The notes beneath the pieces are model-generated. The model was not told the DNA's origin. It saw only the letters and a list, made by a program, of their open reading frames with translations, and made no database searches. A stretch of DNA of 64,000 nt from positions 368,283 to 432,282 of the forward strand of contig NZ_JAMTCQ010000012.1 of NCBI RefSeq assembly GCF_024171895.1, in the 5' to 3' direction. The translations under genes were made by a program, and so were the position numbers. This DNA is from Prauserella halophila (GTDB lineage Bacteria > Actinomycetota > Actinomycetes > Mycobacteriales > Pseudonocardiaceae). Below, piece after piece: positions 30,553-38,345 of this stretch; within the stretch, counting starts at the first letter, position 1, and each line of letters begins with the position of its first letter.

Positions 30553-31614
30553 ATGACAGGCGATCTCGCGCTGCCCGTACGTGTCCCGACTCCCCGCCAC
30601 TACCTGATGTGCCCGCCGCGGCACTTCGCCGTGGAGTACTCGATCAACCCGTGGATGGACCCGGATCGGCCCGTCGACGTCGAGCTGGCCATGCGGCAGT
30701 GGACGACGCTGCGCGACACCTACCGCGAGCTGGGCCACACGGTCGACGAGGTGCCGCCGCAGCCGGGGCTTCCCGACATGGTGTTCGCCGCCAACTCGGG
30801 GACCGTCGTCGACGGGCGCGTGCTCGGGTCGCGGTTCCGCGCACCGGAGCGCGCCGCCGAGGCCGAACACTTCCGGCGCTGGTTCGTCGAGAACGGCTTC
30901 CGCGACGTCACCATGCCGCGGCAGATCAACGAGGCCGAGGGCGATTTCGTCTGGACCGGCGGGCTGCTGCTCGCGGGTACCGGCTTTCGCACCGACCCCG
31001 GCGCCCATGCCGAGGCGCAGGAGGCGCTCGGCGTGCCGATCGTGTCGCTGCAGCTGATCGACGAGCGCTACTACCACCTGGACACGGCGCTGTTCGTGCT
31101 GTCGGGCGAGTCCGACGGTGCAGGATCGGCCGCCGGCCACGACGCGGGTGCCGACGCGGGTGCCGACGCCGGTGTTGCAGGTTCCGGACGCCGTGTTGCA
31201 GGTTCCGGGGCCCGTGTTGCGGGTTCCGGACGCCGTGTTGCGGGTTCCGGGGCCCGTGTTGCGGATTCCAGGGAGCGTGTTGCGGGTTCCGGGGGAGACC
31301 GCGGTGCTGTCGCCGGGGTCGGCGACGGCGGGACTCGGGCGCAGATCGCCTACTACCCGGAGGCGTTCTCGGAGGGGTCACGGCGCGTGCTGCGGCGGCT
31401 GTTCCCACACGCGGTCGTCGCCACGAAGGCCGACGCGGAATGCTTCGGGCTCAACGGAATCTCGGACGGCCGCCACGTCGTCCTGCCCACGGAGGCGACC
31501 GGCCTGGCCGAGCAGCTCACGGCGCGGGGCTACGAGGTGCGGTTCGTCGACATCTCGGAGCTGCGCAAGGCAGGCGGCGGCCCGAAGTGCTGCACCCTGG
31601 AGATCCGCAAGTAG
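30553..31614 (+). CDS. ddaH: Dimethylargininase (DDAH-type guanidino hydrolase) with a repeat insert
   Basis: 353 residues against about 260-290 for the family. The penta-fold amidinotransferase core is intact: PDMVFAANSGTV with the substrate Asp, INEAEGDFVWTGG, catalytic His in YYHLDTALFVL (H175) and the nucleophilic Cys at the end in GGGPKCCTLEIRK (C346 or C347). It should hydrolyse methylarginine or arginine-like guanidines to citrulline and an amine. Residues about 206-249 are six or so units of VAGSGRR/VAGSGAR, coded by the 21-bp repeat family found between genes elsewhere in this window. The insert sits in the loop after the catalytic His strand and before IAYYPEAFSEG, where length variation should be tolerated. 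Confidence 0.82.
   Translation: MTGDLALPVRVPTPRHYLMCPPRHFAVEYSINPWMDPDRPVDVELAMRQWTTLRDTYRELGHTVDEVPPQPGLPDMVFAANSGTVVDGRVLGSRFRAPERAAEAEHFRRWFVENGFRDVTMPRQINEAEGDFVWTGGLLLAGTGFRTDPGAHAEAQEALGVPIVSLQLIDERYYHLDTALFVLSGESDGAGSAAGHDAGADAGADAGVAGSGRRVAGSGARVAGSGRRVAGSGARVADSRERVAGSGGDRGAVAGVGDGGTRAQIAYYPEAFSEGSRRVLRRLFPHAVVATKADAECFGLNGISDGRHVVLPTEATGLAEQLTARGYEVRFVDISELRKAGGGPKCCTLEIRK
31172..31300. repeat. 21-bp repeats expanded in frame inside ddaH
   Basis: About six units of the type GTGTTGCGGGTTCCGGRCGCC lie head to tail in the coding strand. The unit is seven codons, so copy-number change keeps the frame. The same unit forms intergenic arrays at 33010, 38056, 38275, 40255, 60403 and 61338. 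Confidence 0.9.
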
Positions 31615-31764
31615 CCACGCGTGTTCTGCGCCCGCCCGTTGCCCGGCCACCGCCCCCAACGCCGCGCTGCCGCGCGACTGCCTGCCCGCGTGTGTTCTGC
31701 ACTCGTGCACACCTCGAGGTCGGACAACGGCGGCCGTGTTGTTTGCCACCGTTGTCGCACGTCG
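31615..31764. other. Convergent intergenic region with GTGTTCTGC motifs
   Basis: 150 bp between the ends of ddaH and the metallo-hydrolase gene. CGCGTGTTCTGCGC follows the ddaH stop and GTGTGTTCTGCACTCGTGCA occurs at about 31690. No gene or clear hairpin is seen. Confidence 0.5.
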
Positions 31765-32529
31765 TCAGAGCGTGAAGGTTTCGCCCGGCGCCGCGTACTC
31801 GACGTCCCTGCCCAGCAGCGCACCGGCGCGGGACGTCGCGTCCGCCGGAGTCAGGAAGCGGCCGACGTGCGTGACGATCAGCCGGCGGGCGCCCGCGGCC
31901 CGGGCCGTGTCGGCGGCGTTCTCCGGCGTGTGGTGCACCTGCCCGTCGGCCGGTGCCCGGTCGCTTTCGGCCTCGCACAGCAGGACGTCCGTATCGACCG
32001 CCAGGTCCGTGAGCGCGGTGCACGGGGCCGTGTCGCCGGAGTAGGTCAACGACGTTCCGGAGCCCTCGACGCGCGCGGCGAACGCAGGCATGTCGTGGCG
32101 GACCGCCCGGCTGGTGATCGTCAACGCGCCGACCTCGGCCCGGTGACCGTCGTACAGCTCGTGGACCGCGAACGCGGCTTCGACGGGGCTGCGGCCGGGG
32201 CCGTTGGTGAGGAAGTGGGCCAGCCGGTCGGCGGTGCCGGGCGGGCCGTACAGCGGGATCGGCGCGGCGAGGTCGATGTCGGCGAACAGCAGCGCGTAGT
32301 AGGCCGTGAGCAGGTCGGCGCTGTGGTCGGCGTGCAGGTGCGAGATCCAGATCGCGTCGAGCTCGTCCACTCGCGTGTGCCGCTGCAGCTCGGCGAGGGT
32401 TCCGCTGCCCGCGTCGATCCAGACACGGGTGTCGCCGCTCGTGACGAGGTAGCCCGAGCACGGGTTGTCGACCGTGGCGTACGGCGTGGCGGAGCCCAGC
32501 ACCGTGAGCAGCAGTTGATCACTCGGCAT
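31765..32529 (-). CDS. Metallo-beta-lactamase-fold hydrolase, RNase Z-like
   Basis: A 254-residue member of the MBL superfamily. The zinc motif WISHLHADHSADL (HxHxDH) is at about residues 62-74, with further ligands in VRHDMPAF, TYSGDTAPC and IVTHVGRF. The overall pattern, N-terminal LTVLGSATPY and GSGTLAELQR, is that of the RNase Z/ElaC-like branch, but the exosite arm of true RNase Z is short, so a substrate cannot be named. The gene stands alone, convergent with ddaH. Confidence 0.75.
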   Translation of the reverse strand: MPSDQLLLTVLGSATPYATVDNPCSGYLVTSGDTRVWIDAGSGTLAELQRHTRVDELDAIWISHLHADHSADLLTAYYALLFADIDLAAPIPLYGPPGTADRLAHFLTNGPGRSPVEAAFAVHELYDGHRAEVGALTITSRAVRHDMPAFAARVEGSGTSLTYSGDTAPCTALTDLAVDTDVLLCEAESDRAPADGQVHHTPENAADTARAAGARRLIVTHVGRFLTPADATSRAGALLGRDVEYAAPGETFTL

Positions 32530-32601
32530 TCGCGCAGCCTACGGTCGTCGTCGGCGCCGGTGCGAGGGCGTTTTCGAAGGTGCGCGGTCACCCGGCGTGG
32601 G

Positions 32602-33003
32602 TCACGACTCGGCGTGCGAGGTGTCGATCACGCAGAAGCGGTTGCCCTCGGTGTCGGCGAGCACCACGAAGTCCGGGTCGGCGGGGTAGAGGTCCCAGTC
32701 GACCCGCGAGGCACCCAGCGACACCAGTCGTTCGACCTCGGCCGTCTGTTCCTCGGCGTCGGCGGCGTAGAGGTCGAGGTGTACGCGCGGGTGTTGTTGG
32801 ACCGGCGAATCACTCGAATCCAGCGCGATGCCAGGGCCGTGACCTTCGCGCGGCGTGAGCACCACGAAATCGTCGTTGACCTTGCCGTCGCGCGGGACAT
32901 AGTCGAGCGCCGCGCTCCAGAAGGCGACGGCCCGGCGGACGTCGGAGGCTCCCATGACGATCGTTCCGAGGTGCAGCACACGGGCACTCTCCACCGCGGT
33001 CAT
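32602..33003 (-). CDS. VOC-superfamily (glyoxalase/bleomycin-resistance-like) protein
   Basis: A 133-residue protein with two beta-alpha-beta-beta-beta modules. GTIVMGASDVRRAVAFWSAA starts the first, and HLDLYAADAEEQTAEVERLV to VLADTEGNRFCVID forms the second; EGNRFCV is the usual final metal-ligand strand. Such proteins bind metals or small molecules and include resistance and isomerase enzymes; no substrate is evident. ATG 33003 lies directly against the 21-bp repeat array, and no ribosome-binding site is visible. Confidence 0.7.
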   Translation of the reverse strand: MTAVESARVLHLGTIVMGASDVRRAVAFWSAALDYVPRDGKVNDDFVVLTPREGHGPGIALDSSDSPVQQHPRVHLDLYAADAEEQTAEVERLVSLGASRVDWDLYPADPDFVVLADTEGNRFCVIDTSHAES

Positions 33004-33009
33004 GGCGAC

Positions 33010-33175
33010 GTCAACACGGCCTCCGGAACCCGCAACACGGCCTCCGGAATCCGCAACACGGGCCCCGGAATCCGCAACACGGGCCCCGGAATCCGCAACA
33101 CGGCCTCCGGAACCCGCAACACGGGCCCCGGAATCCGCAACACGCGTGCACGGGTGCAGGACACGCGCGAAGGGG
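33010..33175. repeat. 21-bp repeat array downstream of the metal ABC permease gene
   Basis: About seven units, on the minus strand GTGTTGCGGATTCCGGGGCC and close variants, followed nearest the permease stop by two GTGTCCTGCAC-type units. In the sense of the minus-strand permease gene the array is immediately 3' of it. It also lies directly upstream of the VOC gene start. Confidence 0.9.
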
Positions 33176-33176
33176 G

Positions 33177-34043
33177 TCAGGTGCGGGCCCTCCAGCGGGC
33201 CAGCAGGCCGCGGCGCGGGGCCAGCACCAGGGTCAGCGCGAACAGGACCCCGCTGGTGAGGCCGATCGTGCCGGGGATGGACGTGTCCAGCGACACCGCG
33301 ACGCCGTGTCCGGCGACCGACGCGATCCACCCGCATCCCGCCGCCACGACGAGCATCGACCCGAGTCGCACCGTGAGCAGCCGCGCCGTCGAGGCGGGCA
33401 CCACGAAGAACGTGATCACCAGGATCGCGCCGACACTGTCGAACGCCACGACGGCCAGTCCTGCGACGGCGACGAGCAGCACCTGGCCGGTCAGCCGCCC
33501 GCGCAGCCCCGCCAGCTCGGCGAACGCCGGGTCGAACGTCGCCGCCTGCAGCGGCCGCCACAGCACCACCACGAGCAGCACCACGGCCACCGTGGCCACG
33601 CCGGTGATCACCAGCGACCGCGGCAGGTCGGCCCCGAACAGCGACATCGTGCGCAGCGGCGCGAACGTCAGGTCGCCGTAGATCGCCGAGTCCAGGTCGA
33701 TGTGCGCTCCCGACGCGAACCGGCTGATGCCGAGGATGCCCAGCGAGAACAGCGCAGGGAACACCAGCGCCAGTGCCGCGTCCGATTCGATGACGCCGCT
33801 GCGCCGCAGCCAGTCCGAACCGAGCACGCACAGCACGCCGAACGCCGTCGCACCGGCGACCGTCCACAGTGAGGCGCGCTCGCCGGTGAGCAGGAAGATC
33901 AGCACGATGCCGGGCAGGACGGCGTGGCTGACGGCGTCGGGCAGCAGCGCCTGGCCGCGCAGTACGAGGAGCCCGCCGAGCAGCGCGCACGACGTCGACA
34001 GCAGCCCGGCGATCACGATGATCATCACGTCGTCGGGCGTCAT
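33177..34043 (-). CDS. Metal ABC transporter permease 2
   Basis: A 288-residue ABC-3 family integral membrane protein with about eight helices. It starts MTPDDVMIIVIAGLLSTSCA, and holds LLVLRGQALLPDAVSHAVLP, the coupling-helix region typical of Zn/Mn permeases. The ATG overlaps the stop of permease 1 (ATGA). Two different permeases in one operon, as in SitABCD-type systems, suggest a heterodimeric channel for manganese or iron. Confidence 0.88.
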   Translation of the reverse strand: MTPDDVMIIVIAGLLSTSCALLGGLLVLRGQALLPDAVSHAVLPGIVLIFLLTGERASLWTVAGATAFGVLCVLGSDWLRRSGVIESDAALALVFPALFSLGILGISRFASGAHIDLDSAIYGDLTFAPLRTMSLFGADLPRSLVITGVATVAVVLLVVVLWRPLQAATFDPAFAELAGLRGRLTGQVLLVAVAGLAVVAFDSVGAILVITFFVVPASTARLLTVRLGSMLVVAAGCGWIASVAGHGVAVSLDTSIPGTIGLTSGVLFALTLVLAPRRGLLARWRART

Positions 34044-35029
34044 CGGGCGGCCCCCTCCCGCAGCCTGCCCGCACGGGCGCGCGCGATGACGCCGCGCCGG
34101 GGCGCCAGCACCACGGCCAGCACCGCGAGAGCCGTCGCGAGCAACACGATCACCGGACCGGCCGGCAGTTCCGCGCGCCCGGACACGAGCCCGCCGACCG
34201 CGCCGCACGCTGCCCCGACGACGGCCGACAGCGGTAGCAGTGCCGCAAGCCGGGTCGTGAGCTGGCGCGCGGTGACGACCGGTGCGACCAGCAACGCGAC
34301 CATCAGGATCGCGCCGACGGTGCGAACGCCGAGCACCACCGCGAGCGCCAGCAGTCCCGTGCTCGCGGCGTCGACGACCCACGTGCGCACGCCCGCGACG
34401 GCCGTGAATCCCGGATCGAACGTCGCCGACCGCAACAGCCGGAACCCCAGCAGGATCACCACGACGGCAACGCCCGCGCCGGCGAGCGCCACGACGATGT
34501 CGCGTTCGACCATCCCCGCGGTCTGGCCGAGCAGGTACTCGTCCAGACCGGACTGCTGCGCGTTGCCGCTGTCGGAAATGCCGGTCAGCAGCACGATGCC
34601 GAGCGTCAGCGACACCGACAGCACGACGCCGATCGCCGCGTCCGAGCGCAGCCGCCCGGTGCGTTCCAGCGCGATCATGGCGAACGCCGCGAGCGTCGCC
34701 GAGACCGCCGCTCCCAGCAACAACAGCTCCGGCACCTTGGCACCGGTGAGCAGGAACGCCACCGCGACGCCTGCCAGGGTGCCGTGGCTCATCGCGTCGC
34801 CGAACATGCTGCGCTGACGGAGCACGGCCAGCGGCCCGAGGAGTCCCGCGACGAAGCCCACCACCGCCGTGCCGACGACGACCACGGCGTCCGGATACGA
34901 CAGCGGCAGGGCGTCCAGCAGTCCGCCGAGCGGCCCGGCCTGCAGGGATCCCGGCTGGAGAGCGCCCGGTTGCAGGGAAGCCGGTTGCAGGGCGCCCGGT
35001 TGCAGGGAGCCGGCCACGACCGCACTCAC
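34040..35029 (-). CDS. Metal ABC transporter permease 1 with N-terminal LQPGA repeats
   Basis: A 329-residue ABC-3 family permease. GTG 35029 overlaps the ATPase stop (GTGA). Before the first helix (VVVVGTAVVGFVAGLLGPLA) the protein carries about five units of LQPGA/LQPAS, encoded by 15-bp repeats at about 34940-35020, not usual for the family. The conserved permease segment LAVLRQRSMFGDAMSHGTLAG is present. The repeats sit right after the coupling junction, again at a gene boundary of this operon. Confidence 0.87.
   Translation of the reverse strand: MSAVVAGSLQPGALQPASLQPGALQPGSLQAGPLGGLLDALPLSYPDAVVVVGTAVVGFVAGLLGPLAVLRQRSMFGDAMSHGTLAGVAVAFLLTGAKVPELLLLGAAVSATLAAFAMIALERTGRLRSDAAIGVVLSVSLTLGIVLLTGISDSGNAQQSGLDEYLLGQTAGMVERDIVVALAGAGVAVVVILLGFRLLRSATFDPGFTAVAGVRTWVVDAASTGLLALAVVLGVRTVGAILMVALLVAPVVTARQLTTRLAALLPLSAVVGAACGAVGGLVSGRAELPAGPVIVLLATALAVLAVVLAPRRGVIARARAGRLREGAAR
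34940..35020. repeat. 15-bp repeats at the N-terminus of permease 1
   Basis: On the minus strand CTGCAACCGGGCGCC and variants repeat about five times, coding LQPGA-type units in frame. The array is in the first 30 codons of the gene. Confidence 0.8.
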
Positions 35030-35754
35030 CGGGCGGCCAGCGGCGCCATGCCGTAAGCGCGTTCGAGACTGTCGGGGGTGAGCACATCCGCCGGAGTGCC
35101 CGCCGCGACCACGGTGCCCGCCATGAGCACCGCGTGGTCGAAGTGATCCAGCACGTCGCGCAGGTCGTGATGCACGGCGATGACGGACGCGCCGTCGCGG
35201 CACAACCCGGTGAGGATCTCCAGCAACGTCGCCTCGGTGCGCGCGTCGACGGCCGTGAACGGCTCGTCGAGCACGATGAGTTCCGCGCGCTGGGCGAGCG
35301 CTCGCGCGAGGAACACCCGCTGCCGCTGCCCACCGGAGAGCTCGTCGATCGGCCGGTCGGCCAGATCCGTGACGCCGACCTGCGCCATCACGTCCGCCAC
35401 CAGCTCGTCGTCGCCGGGAGTCAGCCTGCGCAACCAGCCCCGGTGCGGGTAGCGGCCCATCTCGACGACCTGCACGGCCGTGATCGGGAAGTCCTTCGCC
35501 ACGGCATCGGACTGCGGGACGTACGCCACGCGCTTACGGACGCGGCGCAGCGGCTGCCCCAGCCAGCGCACCGTGCCGCGCACCGACGGCACCAGCCCGA
35601 GCGCCGCCTTGACCATCGTCGACTTGCCCGCGCCGTTCGGCCCGACCACCGCGCTGAGCACACCCGCGGGGATCTCGACGTCGACGCCGGTCAGCACCGG
35701 ACGCCCGCCGTAGGAGGCGCTCATACCCTGCAGTCGAAGTGCTGGCTCGGTCAT
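35026..35754 (-). CDS. Metal ABC transporter ATPase
   Basis: A 242-residue ABC ATPase. Walker A is GPNGAGKST (about residues 38-46), the Q-loop is in VAYVPQSD, the signature is [15 protein letters not shown] and Walker B is [12 protein letters not shown]. The H-loop His is in VIAVHHDL. It drives import through the two permeases. The ATG overlaps the stop of the repeat mini-cistron (ATGA), with ACGGAGGCCGAGGT as ribosome-binding region. Confidence 0.93.
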   Translation of the reverse strand: MTEPALRLQGMSASYGGRPVLTGVDVEIPAGVLSAVVGPNGAGKSTMVKAALGLVPSVRGTVRWLGQPLRRVRKRVAYVPQSDAVAKDFPITAVQVVEMGRYPHRGWLRRLTPGDDELVADVMAQVGVTDLADRPIDELSGGQRQRVFLARALAQRAELIVLDEPFTAVDARTEATLLEILTGLCRDGASVIAVHHDLRDVLDHFDHAVLMAGTVVAAGTPADVLTPDSLERAYGMAPLAAR

Positions 35755-35948
35755 ACCTCGGCCTCCGTGGAAACGAGTGCGTCGGCGGTGGCCTTTTCCG
35801 CCTCCGCGGGAGGAAGTACGTCGGCGGTGGCTGTTGCCGCCTCCGTGGGAGGAAGTGCGTCGGCGGTGGCTGTTGCCGCCTCCGCGGGAGGAAGTGCGTC
35901 GGCGGTGGCCTTTTCCGCCTCCGCGGGAGGAAGTGCGTCGGCGGTCAT
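35751..35948 (-). CDS. 65-codon repeat mini-cistron coupled between the metal-binding protein and ATPase genes
   Basis: ATG 35948 overlaps the binding-protein stop (ATGA) and TGA 35751-35753 overlaps the ATPase ATG (ATGA). The frame is five 13-residue units of the type [13 protein letters not shown]; the last ends in TEAEV. The DNA unit is 39 bp and each contains GCGGAGGCG or a close match, so the frame holds a row of potential ribosome-binding sites with the last one serving the ATPase gene. It is the clearest member of the family also seen at korA/korB and nuoC/nuoD. The peptide would be Ala- and Glu-rich. Function unknown. Confidence 0.6.
   Translation of the reverse strand: MTADALPPAEAEKATADALPPAEAATATADALPPTEAATATADVLPPAEAEKATADALVSTEAEV
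35757..35945. repeat. 39-bp tandem repeats in the metal ABC operon
   Basis: Five units with a period of exactly 39 bp. On the minus strand each starts ACCGCCGACGCACTTCCTCC and continues GCGGAGGCGG; variation is mostly in the last six bases. They fill the entire space between the two flanking genes. Confidence 0.93.
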
Positions 35949-36961
35949 GTCAGTCCCTCCGCGAGCGTCGCCGCGTTGGCGCGCAGCATGCCCAGGTAGC
36001 TGCCGTCGGATCCGGTCGAATCGGAGTACAGCTCGCCGCCGACGCGCACGTCGCCGCCGCGGTTCCGGGCCGCGGCGACCATCGAGTCGACGGTCTGCCG
36101 GGACACGCTCGTCTCGAGGAACACGGCCGGCAGGTTTTCGCGGGCGAGCAGCTCGGCCACCCGTGCGACGTCGGCCGTCGTCGCCTCCTGCTGGGTGGAG
36201 ATGCCCTGGATGGCGACGACATCCATGCCGAACGCGTCGCCGAAGTAGCGGAAGGCGTCGTGCGAGGTGACGAGCGTGCGGCGGTCGGCGGGGATGCGAT
36301 CGATGGTGCGCTGGACCCGGTCGGCGGCGGCGCGCACCTCGTCGCGGTAGGTGTCCCCTCGGCGGCGGTAGTCGGCGGCGTTGTCCGGGTCGAGCTCGGC
36401 GAGCCGTCCGGTCACGGCGTCGACCGCGTGTGCCCACAGCGCGGGGTCGTGCCAGATGTGGGGGTCGTGCTCCTCCTCGGGGGCCGCGTCGGCGGGCGGG
36501 CTCAGCAGCTGATCCTCCGGCACGGCTTCGCCCGCCAGCAGCACCGGCTTCGTACGCGCGACCTCGTCGAGGGTGCGCTGCAGCGAACCCTCCAGGTAGA
36601 GCCCGACGGCGATCACCGCGTCGGCGCGGCGCATCTCGCGCAGATCACCCGCTTTGGCCTGGTAGAGGTGCGGGTCCACGCCGGGGTTCATGAGCCGCAC
36701 CGTCTCGACGTCGTCGCCGCCGATGCGGCGCACCGTGTCGTCGAGGAACGTCGTGGTGGTGACGATGCGGAGGGTGCCGCCGTCCGCGCGGACCGGCTGG
36801 AGGCCGTAGCCGACGGCGCCGGAGATCGCCAGGACGAACACCACACCGAGGGCCACGAGCGCACGGCGATCCCGCCGCCGAGCGCGCCTTCGCCGCTGTG
36901 CTCGCCGGTGATGCGCCTCGGCGCCGGACGCCGCGGTACGGCCGTCACCAGTGTCGTTCAT
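35945..36961 (-). CDS. Metal ABC transporter substrate-binding protein, Mn/Fe-type
   Basis: A 338-residue TroA/PsaA-family (cluster A-I) binding protein. Residues about 33-52 form an uncleaved-looking signal anchor after a long Arg-rich N-terminus; there is no lipobox Cys. The four metal ligands line up as His98 (GVDPHLYQ), His168 (HDPHIWHD), Glu283 (FLETSVS) and Asp314 (LYSDSTG). A Glu at the third position is the manganese/iron pattern, where zinc binders have His. A short His-containing acidic loop (PEEEHDPHIWH) is much smaller than in ZnuA. First gene of the operon. Confidence 0.87.
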   Translation of the reverse strand: MNDTGDGRTAASGAEAHHRRAQRRRRARRRDRRALVALGVVFVLAISGAVGYGLQPVRADGGTLRIVTTTTFLDDTVRRIGGDDVETVRLMNPGVDPHLYQAKAGDLREMRRADAVIAVGLYLEGSLQRTLDEVARTKPVLLAGEAVPEDQLLSPPADAAPEEEHDPHIWHDPALWAHAVDAVTGRLAELDPDNAADYRRRGDTYRDEVRAAADRVQRTIDRIPADRRTLVTSHDAFRYFGDAFGMDVVAIQGISTQQEATTADVARVAELLARENLPAVFLETSVSRQTVDSMVAAARNRGGDVRVGGELYSDSTGSDGSYLGMLRANAATLAEGLT

Positions 36962-36976
36962 GCTCCACCTTCGAAT

Positions 36977-36990
36977 TTCGGTGTGCCGAA
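36977..36990. promoter_or_regulatory. Candidate metalloregulator palindrome upstream of the metal ABC operon
   Basis: TTCGG-TGTG-CCGAA is a perfect dyad 16 bases before the binding-protein start codon. A -10-like TACAGT lies just upstream in the direction of transcription, so the dyad would overlap the transcription start. A DtxR/MntR-type repressor would be the natural candidate; the regulator gene is not in the window. Confidence 0.4.
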
Positions 36991-37185
36991 CTCTACTGTA
37001 CGACTAGGCGAACACACTCGCGGCTGTGGCGTGATACACGGTTCGTTACCTCGTCCGAAATAGACTCACACGCCGCTGACGTGGAACTTCGCCGGGCGGT
37101 CGGACGTTGAACCGTACGCCGGGCCACACGCGGTGGCACTCACGGGGACGGTTCCCGCGCCCGCGGACCGGGAGGAGGTGAGCCG

Positions 37186-38046
37186 GTGCACAGGCACCAC
37201 AACGGTCTCAAGACGGCACTGCTGCTGGGGCTGATGAGCGCGCTGATCGTCGGCATCAGCGGCCTGTTCGGCAAGGGCGCGCTCATCATCGGACTGCTGA
37301 TCGCGCTGGCCGTGAACGGTTACGCCTACTTCAACTCCGACAAGCTCGCGCTGAAGGCCATGCGTGCGCAGCCGGTGTCGCAGGCGCAGCAGCCCGCGAT
37401 GTACCGGATCGTGCGCGAGCTCGCGACCTCCGCACGGCAGCCGATGCCGCGGCTGTACGTCAGCCCGACCCGCGCGCCCAACGCGTTCGCGACCGGTCGT
37501 AATCCCCGCAACGCCGCTGTGTGCTGCACCTCGGGCATTCTCGAGATCCTCGACGAACGCGAACTGCGCGCCGTGCTCGGCCACGAACTCTCGCACGTCT
37601 ACAACCGGGACATCCTCATCTCGTCGGTCGCGGGTGCGCTCGCGAGCGTGGTCAGCGTGCTGGCCAACATGGCGATGTTCGCGAGCATGTTCGGCGGCAA
37701 CCGCGAGGGCGGGAATCCGATCGGCATGCTGCTGCTGGCGCTGCTCGGGCCGGTCGCCGCGGGGGTCGTCAAGATGAGCGTGAGCCGCTCGCGCGAGTAC
37801 GAGGCCGACACCTCGGGCGCCGAGCTGACCGGCGACCCGCTGGCGCTGGCATCGGCTCTGCGGAAACTGGAGCAGGGGACGAGTGCGGCACCACTGGCGC
37901 CGGAGCCGAAGCTCGCATCGCAGTCTCACCTGATGATCGCGAACCCGTTCCGCCCCGGCGAACGGATGTCGAAGCTGTTCTCCAGCCACCCGCCCATCGA
38001 CGAGCGCATCCGCCGCCTCGAGGACATGGCCCGCCGCCAGTTCTGA
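37186..38046 (+). CDS. htpX: HtpX-type membrane zinc metalloprotease
   Basis: A 286-residue M48B protease. Two helices at about residues 10-48 are followed by the zinc site [12 protein letters not shown] (HExxH at 133-137), two more helices, and the third ligand Glu in [15 protein letters not shown]. It degrades damaged membrane proteins, with the active site facing the cytosol. GTG 37186 follows GGGAGGAGG. It ends with the usual [12 protein letters not shown] motif. Divergent from the metal ABC operon, convergent with the TetR gene. Confidence 0.93.
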   Translation: MHRHHNGLKTALLLGLMSALIVGISGLFGKGALIIGLLIALAVNGYAYFNSDKLALKAMRAQPVSQAQQPAMYRIVRELATSARQPMPRLYVSPTRAPNAFATGRNPRNAAVCCTSGILEILDERELRAVLGHELSHVYNRDILISSVAGALASVVSVLANMAMFASMFGGNREGGNPIGMLLLALLGPVAAGVVKMSVSRSREYEADTSGAELTGDPLALASALRKLEQGTSAAPLAPEPKLASQSHLMIANPFRPGERMSKLFSSHPPIDERIRRLEDMARRQF

Positions 38047-38055
38047 CACCCAGGT

Positions 38056-38345
38056 ATGCGCGTGTTGCGCTTTCCGGGGCTCGTGTTGCGTTTTGCGGGG
38101 GCTGTGTTGTGCCTTCCGGGGACCGTGTTGCGCCATCGCGTGCGTGGCCCGCGTCCGGCGGCGCGTGTCCCGCGTTCAGTGCCACGTGTTCTGCAGTCCA
38201 GCAGCCCCGACCTTCAACGATGCTCCGACGTGCGACCGCCTGCCCGGACGTCACACGGTCGCGCGAACTGCAAGGCGGGCCCGCGAATCCGCAACACGGC
38301 CCCTGGAAAACGCAACACGGCCCCTGGAAAACGCAACACGGCTAC
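38056..38345. repeat. Two converging 21-bp repeat arrays between htpX and the TetR gene
   Basis: After the htpX stop, about four GTGTTGCGYTTTCCGGGGCY units read on the plus strand (38056-38145). Before the TetR stop, about three units read on the minus strand (38275-38345). Each array is thus 3' of its own gene and in its sense; the two could pair with each other. The 130 bp between them hold no gene. Confidence 0.88.

Noticed and set aside
33010-33175. Possible CRISPR array
   Set aside because: The direct repeats are contiguous 21-bp units without unique spacers, and no cas genes are present.
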